Source: Hyposmocoma kahamanoa
Lineage: Eukaryota; Arthropoda; Insecta; Lepidoptera; Cosmopterigidae
Direction: 5' to 3'
DNA length: 64,000 nt
NCBI RefSeq assembly: GCF_003589595.1
Contig: NW_020655294.1
Location: 630,096 to 694,095, forward strand
Shown here: positions 56,590-64,000 of the stretch, one piece after another
How the letters are laid out: every line of letters begins with the position of its first letter
How positions within the stretch are numbered: position 1 is the stretch's first letter
Notes under the pieces: generated by a model
Database searches by the model: none
Told to the model about the DNA's origin: nothing
What the model saw: the letters and a program-made list of their open reading frames with translations, nothing else
Translations under genes and position numbers: made by a program

Positions 56590-56690
56590 AAATATGTAGA
56601 AAAATTAGTTTCTACACTGACCCGGACGGGGACATAACCTGGAACCTCAGAGATGGCGACACTGTGAAAACCGGTGATACCAAACATAAA
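56590..56690 (-). repeat. SINE family 3, right half of split copy
   Basis: tagaaaaattagtttctaca continues the SINE body, then the head (gacataacctggaacctc, aaaaccggtgatacc) in reverse. Confidence 0.65.
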
Positions 56691-56892
56691 CAATATTTGT
56701 TGCAGTTGTAATTTTAGGTAAAAATTACAGTAGATATATTAAATACATAGAAAATGAAATGGTAAAGTTACAAATAAATTAACCCCAACTACTTGATGCG
56801 TAAAACGGAATATTTATCCATAGGGGTTTTACACCATGCAATCCATAAACCGAACCGGTTGTTAATGTGTCTCGCATCTATACATGTGCAAC

Positions 56893-57169
56893 CATTGACT
56901 TACAATTATATGGGCGTCGGGTCCGCGCTAAAAAGTGTCCGAACTTATAGGGCGTTAAAATCGTATACAGAGCGTCATTCACGCTTTAGTCTTCGTTTGT
57001 TCGACTGACAGCGAAGCAAGCAAAATTAGACAGTACTGCGATGACATTACAATTTAAATTCAACGTTTTAGCTTTTTCATATTCCTTTACATGTCACTAC
57101 GTTTAAATTGGGACATTTTTTTCGTGGTTTTTGTATTAGGCCCGTCGTCCATTTATTTGTAAGTCAATG
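56893..57169 (+). mobile_element. hAT-type MITE, copy 5
   Basis: 277 bp with a ~10-base internal deletion after gtttaaat; target duplication TGTGCAAC perfect at 56885-56892 and 57170-57177. Confidence 0.92.
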
Positions 57170-57179
57170 TGTGCAACGC

Positions 57180-58415
57180 ATCAAATTGTGTCAAAGCTGG
57201 TCGTTTTCTTTTGTTTTGGATTTTGCATGATTTTTTGAAGTCATTGTCTAATTTTTGTTTCGATGCTGTTGATTTCATGATTTGTTGCTGACTTTTAGTT
57301 TGTTTATTATTGTTTTTTTTAATTTGTTGTGTATTTTTTTAGTAACTTGATAATATAGTAATTGAATCCTTTTTGTTATGTTTATTATATGTTTTAAATT
57401 ACAGTCTTTAAATAGATTCTCTCTTCGTTATAAATTATCTCGATAATATATTTAAATCGATTTTCTTCATTCGATTTTACATACAAATATCACCGTATCC
57501 TTGCCATGCGAAATTAACTATCGGTGTACTGTTGAAACAGAAAAATCCCCCACAATCTAGTTTCATCGTCCCTCGACAGCAACTACTATCTGGGCCTCAG
57601 GTCTAATTCTAAATCATCTTAATCAAAAGTCAATGCCGGAATTTTGTACGTTTGATATTCAGCCAAAAGCACACCCCGGACACTCCATACAACGGTCGAA
57701 AATTATTTACCTACTACTACTACATACAGCAAGGGTATATTTACTACGTAATATTTATCGGCAATTACAAATTGAAAATTCTAGAACCCATGTCTAGCTC
57801 ACGAAGTTTTGGCGTCTTATTACATTGATATAATAAACCTGTATTATATATTACTCTGCACTAAAGAAAACAATAACTGAATGAGTCTAAGACATAAATT
57901 ATTTTCATCTTCATCAAATTATTTTCATCAATTCGTTTCATCTTTCAAAAAACGAAAGAAACTCTTCTCTTTATCCCGTTTAGATGATTATAAACAGCCG
58001 TACACAGCACAATTCACGACCATTGTAAATAGTAACGTAAAATAATGTTATTTATTAACATACAAATTTCCTAATGAATAAATGAAAATTATATTCAAAC
58101 ATCAAAGCCGTCTAGCGCGAAAACGGCTCGCCGACAGCCTTGTTCTCGTTCAGTCAATGTGACCGTCAATGTGAAGGGCGTGGTGCGATATCTAAAGCTA
58201 GGGAGGGGCGGAGAGTGTCCGTTCTCATTACTTATTTGTTCTCTGCCAAAGGTTAAGAGTACCCAGTGGTATGCATAGATATGGTGGCTTATCAGTGGGT
58301 AGCCATCGTGATACTATTCAACTGCCATTGCAATTTTTTGGTATTCTGCTTTTCAACAGCATATCGATGGCGCGGTATATTAATATCGCAGTATAAAATT
58401 TAAGATATAGTAAGT
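57180..58415. other. AT-rich, no gene seen
   Basis: 58310-58370 (actgccattgcaatttttt, tattctgcttttcaaca) recurs at about 53768-53810, so a dispersed repeat is present. Otherwise nothing. Confidence 0.35.
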
Positions 58416-58421
58416 TTAGTA

Positions 58422-58678
58422 ACACTGGAGCTCCTTGTGAAAGAGTTCGTCCAAGGTAGTACTGCCACCTTACCAAATTACTGTGTTCTGGTTTTGAAGG
58501 GTAAAGGTAATGGTGAAATTACAGGTACATGAGACTTGTCAACTTCTGTCTCAGGTCGACGAATGCAGGGGCAATGCCCTTCAGAGCTTTGCGAATTAAA
58601 TCTCTGAGTGGCACTGTTATGGACGTATAGTTTACCATCAGGCGCACGACTTGTTCGTCCCGTTACTTGATATTATAA
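58422..58678 (+). repeat. E repeat copy 17
   Basis: gagctccttgtgaaagagtt to cccgttacttgatattata; the block around the missing agcagtaat is deleted. Confidence 0.83.
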
Positions 58679-58734
58679 ACAAAAAATACTATTTTAAACA
58701 CTATAAGTACAACTGTATGTTTAAATATACCATG

Positions 58735-58815
58735 GGATCTGTGAAGGGCCCGAAACGTTGGTTTGTTTGAAAAAACAAATCTAAGCGATTTAAGTCCGGA
58801 AAAATAGTTTTATTT
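58735..58815 (+). repeat. Possible Penelope-like end, copy 2
   Basis: gggcccgaaacgttggtttg and tttaagtccggaaaaatagt; see the copy at 54660. Confidence 0.5.
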
Positions 58816-58884
58816 GCTTAATTTGAATGAATAACAGTAAGTAATTTGCTATACTTAGAATGCTTGGAATACTTTTTTCAAATG

Positions 58885-59030
58885 GAAATGGGATCACTAC
58901 TGAGGTACCCCATTTCCAACAAGAAACGAATCATCAATATCGGTTCACAAATGTCTCATACACACAAAAACTAGATAGAAAATATAGACGAATTGAAAAC
59001 CTTCTCTTTTTGGAGTCGGTTACAAAGACA
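58885..59030 (+). repeat. Dispersed repeat G, diverged
   Basis: tcatcaatatcggttcaca, gacgaattgaaaacctt, ttttggagtcggtt. Confidence 0.6.
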
Positions 59031-59293
59031 TTTAACGGACAAAAAACTGACGTCTCTGAAAATCCCAAACAGCCTTGAATTAGATATATCCAATGTTATT
59101 CCGATGACAAATCAATTACTTCTTACCTTTTTTGGTTTTCGAAGGGAAAGCTAACAACGGACGTGGAGTTGATTAGGTAATACAATATACCTTGGGCGAC
59201 ATTCAATGGACGTCTCAAGTTAAGTGGTTGTTAATAGAGTGCTTTGTAGGGTGTCTGTAATAATTTGTGTAATTAGGACAGTGTTGAGAGTAA

Positions 59294-59475
59294 CTGCCTC
59301 ACAAGCCGAACGGATACCTGGTCTGCTTTGCAGAGTTCTCGCGGCGGAAGAAGTATTTGTCTGGCCTACATTTATTTCTCTCGTGAGTTTGGGTGTAATT
59401 TGTATTTGTCTGTGTGTGTGTCCATCGCATCCGCGATACAGAGTTTCCCTAGTGCAGATCTATGAGCTGATGCTC
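59294..59475 (+). repeat. SINE family 1, degraded copy
   Basis: Head partly lost (B box not recognisable); body tttatttctctcgtgagttt, gtgtgtgtccatcgcatccg, ttccctagtgcag is clear. Confidence 0.75.
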
Positions 59476-59479
59476 TCCT

Positions 59480-60119
59480 AATTACACAAATTATTATAGA
59501 CATTTTTGTATTAATAACAATAACAAATAGTATTATTTAATATCAGTTTAAAAGTAGAGGTTTCTCATAAAGAGTTGGCATTTCTTCTTCTACTTCTTAG
59601 CAAAAAGACTCCTTAAAAAGTGTGTTATTAGTTCTTAATGATGTGACAACGTCTGTCACGTCATCATCCTCATAATCTCTATCTTCTCTACACACATCCC
59701 ACAGCTGCAAGTAATTACATTGGATTTGCCATATTTGAAAATTTTTCAGAACTTGACCAGAGTCCTTGACAAGTTTTGTTTGAAAGCCTTTTGCCTTCAT
59801 ACTTTATTTTCTATTCTGTCTTACTTAACTATAATGTCCACGCTCCTAAACGTTGATTCGAAACGTTGTTGTGCAACATAAATTTTATCCTCAACAAAAT
59901 AAGGCAACATTTCATTAAACAAACACATAAAAACGAAGCTGCTTCAAGTCAATACTGTCTACTAAATAAAGTATATATTGCTTCTGTCAAAAGAGTTTTT
60001 GCTTGGCTTTCAAAGAAATATCGACTTTATTTAGTCTCTTCTATATATAATATTATTTACTACTACGCAATCTGCCTTTCAAAGAAATATACGTTATTGT
60101 TGAGACGCTAAGTTACACT
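59480..60119. other. AT-rich, no gene seen
   Basis: A word repeated twice, tttcaaagaaatat (about 60007 and 60076), marks a ~70-bp imperfect duplication. Nothing else. Confidence 0.3.
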
Positions 60120-60531
60120 TTGTGTTGTCAGAGGCGAGACAAGTGGGCGGAGTCGGACAGCTTGTACTTTATTTAATAGGGAATATGTTCTACAGTATAT
60201 TGCATTTTCTAAAGTGCGCCTGTCGCAGCTCGCTGCAGCCCGTCGCCGCTTGCTGCAGCCCGTTTCCATGTTTTTGTTAAATGAAATGTGGCCTTATTTT
60301 GTACAGGATAAAGTTAATGTTGCACTGCACGCTATAATGCAGCTTCGCGTCGCGTCACGTCGCGTTGCGTTGCGTCTCGGCAAAATGAATCAAGCCTAAC
60401 TAGTCGGTCAAACAACCGAGACAACAACGCCGCCCGCACAGCGGTGACACTGGCCTGGACACATTGTGGTGATTCGGCGAGACTGGCGGAGCGCGCGAAC
60501 ATAAATACCGCACGACGAACCCGCGCCAATC
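60120..60531 (+). promoter_or_regulatory. Candidate CpG-rich promoter with TATA-like box
   Basis: The segment turns GC-rich with repeated gtcgcg/gcgttgcgt words and ends with ATAAATA at 60501-60507. The LINE inserted at 60532 cuts it from TCAGT at 61126-61130. Without the LINE and one duplicate, the A of TCAGT would lie 31 bases after the first A of ATAAATA, the usual arthropod TATA-to-initiator distance. Inference only. Confidence 0.3.
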
Positions 60532-61117
60532 CCCAATCATGACGTACGCCAGCGTCGCATTCGCTCAGGCAAATCCCGCGCTTATACGGCTCTCCAAAAT
60601 AGATTCATGCGCAACGCGACGGGTGCCCCGTGGTACCTGCGCAACGCTAACCTCCACATAGATTTACGGCTCCCCACAATAGCCCAAATCATGAAACAGG
60701 CATCGAGGAAATACTTCGGCTCTGCTCCTCACCACCCCAACCCCCTCGTGGTGGCTGCATCCTCTTACGACCCCCTCAGGGAACACCCCCACCGCGTACG
60801 TAGGACCCGTCGGCCAAGGGAAGACCTCAACGAGTCTGACGACCCTATCACTCTGTATCCGTCCTCGCCGGCGAGGTCGTAGAGCCCCTCATTTCAGCAC
60901 CTACACTGGTAGATTCTCTCCTACAGCACGCCCTCCTGGCGGAAGTCTCCAGTAGCGCCCTGAGCCTAGGTCCGTGCCCACTTGGGCGCCCTCAGGCCCG
61001 CTACTTAGCTTTAAGTTTATTTTAGGGGTTATGAGCCTTCAGCTCGCCCTTTTCTCCGGTGGCGCAGTCAAGGCCATCAGCGGCCAACTGCAAAATAACC
61101 TTCATTAAAAAAAAAAA
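60532..61117 (+). mobile_element. Jockey-type LINE 3' fragment with polyA and target duplication
   Basis: Flanked by CGCGCCAATC (60522-60531) and CGCGCCGATC (61118-61127), nine of ten matching. It ends in 14 bases of A interrupted only at the t of cattaaa. RT C-terminus at the start, then a GC-rich 3' UTR. Confidence 0.85.
60535..60882 (+). pseudogene. Jockey-type RT C-terminus
   Basis: 60607-60882 reads ATGAPWYLRNANLHIDLRLP and a tail with HHPNPLV, the usual end of Jockey-clade RTs; LQNRF immediately precedes it in frame, while the earlier TYASVAFA word is in another frame, so there is at least one indel near 60590. Confidence 0.8.
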
Positions 61118-61125
61118 CGCGCCGA

Positions 61126-61489
61126 TCAGTGTGAGTCAGTCCTGCGCGATTGACGATGGTTTTGTATGACCGGCCGTTACTACGACATGTTTATCAATCA
61201 ACACTAACTAGCACGGACACATTTAATACACCAAATACTTTCGCGCGCATACCCTGTTATACCTAGCACGAAGTTACTCAAGCATACACGTGTGCTCTCG
61301 CTGGCATACGAACACACACGCGCGCACGTAGACGTTTAAGAATGCATCATTTCATAATTTTATTTGTTTTAGGTTACCCAAAGTTAATAAAGAAAGGTGC
61401 TATCTCTAAATCTCGCCGACGCCTTTTCAATCGTCTCTATCTCTCTGTTGAACCTGACAAGCACTCCCATCTGTCTCAACGACGTAAGT
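61126..61489 (+). other. Possible 5' untranslated exon of a host gene
   Basis: Begins with the initiator-like TCAGT and ends before cgacGTAAGT (61484-61489), a consensus splice donor. No long ORF. No downstream acceptor or coding exon could be tied to it inside the window. Speculative. Confidence 0.2.
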
Positions 61490-61926
61490 GTAAATTGCTT
61501 ACGCGCGCCGGTGTTTATTAAGAAATTAAAGTACAATTATTAAGTGTTACTTTACAACTTACATATTAATTGTACGCATAATTCATTAACTTTCGATTAA
61601 CGCAATAATCTAAGTGATGTGGTGTATGTGTGTGCGATGTGAAATAAAAATGTGACGTCCTTAATACACTAGTGAGAAAAGGAGTTAAGTCATTTTGAAA
61701 GCTGATTTTCAGGTATTTATATCGTATTTCATATTGCGTTAGTGTCTGATAGGTAGGTTAGATAGCTTTTTACTACTGTTATTAATATTTCCAGTAAAAA
61801 AGCTACTAAATCACGAAATATTAATTATCAAAATACAAGAGAATTATCACAACGTCTTTGTTAAATGTCAAACTGATGTAATATTTTTCCATCGTATTTT
61901 TGTGTTATTTTTCGAGAAATAGCCAT
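61490..61926. other. AT-rich, no gene seen
   Basis: Nothing recognisable; could be intron of the candidate gene. Confidence 0.3.
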
Positions 61927-62228
61927 AAGTTTACCCTGAATATAAATGTTTATAAACTATACTTTAAGGAGTAATTTCATGGTAAACGTTACAACCACTC
62001 AAACGGAATATATTAACATATTTATTCAAGTACACCAAAAATTTCATTTGTGCTTTTTAAGTGCAGGATTTGCGGTGTATTATTGTGTTTTATTTGAGAT
62101 ATTTTCGTTGGTAGTACGGTAAGTATTTATTTAGCAATGCAGAATAATAATTTGTATTTATAAAAACTAGTATTTAAACTGAATGCTTTTCTAATTTGCT
62201 AAACCAGATAGCCGCCATTTTGCGGTTG
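61927..62228 (-). repeat. TIR element family A, copy 4, truncated
   Basis: Corresponds to the 52561-52858 half of copy 3; both terminal TIRs are missing. Confidence 0.8.
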
Positions 62229-62277
62229 GTTTAATTGCACAGTAGCTATCCTTTAAGGGCTAGGTAAGTTAAGTAGC

Positions 62278-62314
62278 TAGGCCCACGACTTGTTCATCCT
62301 GTCACCTGGTATCA
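62278..62314 (+). repeat. E repeat copy 18, terminal fragment
   Basis: cacgacttgttcatcctgtc then acctggtatcat, only the last ~37 bases. Confidence 0.6.
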
Positions 62315-62319
62315 TTTTC

Positions 62320-63588
62320 GTAGTAGAAACTTCTATGAGTAGTGGTCACATCATTCCATCATCACATAGTTACACATTATTATTATTATACTGTTTGCTG
62401 GTCGTCATAAGAACGTAGCGCATTAGTGAATTGGTTTAGTCCTAAATAAACACGAAATTATAGTAACCCTAGCTACTACAGGATCTTCTCATTAGTAGAG
62501 CGGCCACAGTCTTGTATTGAGTTCAACACGTGAGTTGTCATTGCGTAATCAAACTGTCAACTATCTATTATTAGGTTGGCAGATTATTATTTACTAAAGC
62601 CGTAGGTCTGGATCTGGTTTTGCAGTACTTGGTAATTGCATAGTGTTAGGTTGAATATTGATCAAGGCCATTATAATTTCTTTGCTCCACTAAGGTTATA
62701 TTGCAATTGTGATAACATTTGTAAATCTGCTAAAATCTAGCTGCGATTGCAGTTGAGTCACAATAGATTGCCAGTGGAATGGCAATGATGGCATTCATTT
62801 ACTCAATCCCTAATGGTCGACGTTGCCCGTCGAGTATACAACCAGAAATAGAGACGAAATGTCATTTAATTTGTTTGAAAACTATTCTGCCAAATCATTA
62901 CTGTGACAACTGCTTTCCGATTGGCCAGCCCGAATTCGAAACAATTGACGGGTGTCGTAAATTGTTTCACTTCAAACGTCCTGTTAAACTTGAGCTTTGC
63001 TATAATGGACGAAAATTGCAATTTAATATTTAATTACCGATGAAATGTGGTTCCGTTTGTTTTGTAATTAGATGTTTTGCTGTTTTTTCCACAGCACCGA
63101 ATGGAACAGCAACCATTGCTAGAGATATTATCTTAATTACAATAAATACAGAATATTTTTGGAATATACGGAGACTCACACACAGGTCAGTTGTTAGCGC
63201 TGTACTATTTCAGTTTTCTGATTTGTGATTTCAGAACAAACAAAAGTAGATATCTCAAAGGGATATAAGGCCCATTTGCCTGTGATGAGTTGCCAGGGAT
63301 GAAACTACAACGGAAATTACTGTGCATATCTCAATTTTCATCTTGTTTAAATGTATTTTTTGTGTCGAATAAGGAAGACGTTCGCATATCAGGGGAATAC
63401 ATACTACATTTTAAACGACATCGATGATCCAATGGTTTGCACTACGAGTGTTGGATGTGGAGGTGGAATTGAAAGACACGTAATTAAAACATCCAATCGT
63501 AAGAAACAAATAAGTAATTATATAATAAAATAACAAAAACAAAATTAAAACACAATTTTCGGCTATTTCGCTCTTACTAAATAAATAA
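62320..63588. other. No gene seen
   Basis: Frames at 62779-63033 and 63040-63228 are not recognised; the first has six cysteines in 84 residues but no signal peptide. Confidence 0.3.
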
Positions 63589-63590
63589 CG

Positions 63591-63768
63591 GACACACTCA
63601 TAGCCCCGCAATAGGGAATCCCTGTATAGCGGGTGTCATGGACACAGAAACAGATAACCACAAATTGAACCCAAACTCACGAGAGAAATAAATGTAGGCC
63701 ATACGAACATTTCTCCGTACTCCGTACATTTCTAAGTCCATGACCAAACGGTTACAGAGGCAGTGAGT
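63591..63768 (-). repeat. SINE family 1, copy
   Basis: gacacactcatagccccgca, then the body in reverse and ggttacagaggcagt; the B-box region is deleted. Confidence 0.82.
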
Positions 63769-63889
63769 ACTTGCGGATAGAAACAAGCAGCCAAAATATG
63801 AAATCAAATGCTCGCTCTGACGTACGGACACAAAACAGAACATGCTTTAATATAAGTATTCACCGCAGCCATTACTCGAACACGACTGC

Positions 63890-64000
63890 GCCAAACCTAT
63901 TGGAACCGATTGGACCCAAATTTCACAGTCTAATACATACGGCATTTTGCTTTGGGGTAATGCCGCCGATATCAATAGAATCTTTGTTCTGCAGAAACGT
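63890..64000 (+). pseudogene. LINE RT fragment running off the window
   Basis: From about 63936 one frame reads YGILLWGNAADINRIFVLQK, the post-core RT segment of R1/Jockey-type elements; it continues beyond the last base. Confidence 0.75.

Noticed and set aside
62779..63033. 84-codon cysteine-containing frame
   Set aside because: No signal peptide, no recognised spacing of cysteines, no supporting context.

Overview
The window looks like a repeat-dense stretch of an insect nuclear genome, most probably a moth or butterfly. It is AT-rich, has no operons, and contains spliced transposon genes, BEL/Pao, Jockey/CR1-type, Penelope-like, PIF/Harbinger and hAT-type remnants, and several tRNA-derived SINE families. 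The lepidopteran assignment rests on recollection of this repeat mix and is an inference. I found no host protein-coding gene that I can support. A candidate 5' region (promoter plus possible first exon) near 60.1-61.5 kb is the best hint of one.

Layout. 1-4799: 3' part of a decayed BEL/Pao LTR retroelement (zinc knuckles, protease, RT, RNase H, integrase, 3' LTR), with one frameshift, two in-frame stops and an inserted segment. 4.9-8.5 kb: two copies of a ~615-bp TIR element, SINEs and a very abundant ~295-bp dispersed repeat (called E here). 9.28-11.66 kb: a 5'-truncated non-LTR retrotransposon with polyA tail. 13.4-16.0 kb: an apparently complete PIF/Harbinger transposon with 43-bp TIRs and a CTA target duplication; its transposase and its MADF-BESS protein are coded on opposite strands and interlock, each having an exon inside the other's intron. 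16-25 kb: E copies, a 20-bp minisatellite, a Penelope-like remnant, an hAT-type MITE, a TG microsatellite, a MITE nested in a LINE tail, a 99-bp inverted tandem array and a 33-bp tandem repeat. 25-48 kb: mostly unique-looking AT-rich DNA with scattered LINE tails, SINEs, E copies, hairpin elements and three more hAT-type MITEs. 48.36-50.3 kb: a 5'-truncated LINE with an open 406-codon RT segment. 50.3-64 kb: hairpin, MITEs, SINEs, the LINE-split candidate promoter at 60.5-61.1 kb, and a LINE RT fragment running off the end.

The most informative part is the transposon stratigraphy: several insertions are nested in older repeats whose uninterrupted relatives occur elsewhere in the window, so element ends and target duplications can be fixed from the sequence alone. 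The Harbinger element is the only thing here that looks capable of making two full-length proteins, and its reciprocal exon-in-intron layout is the most unusual structure seen.
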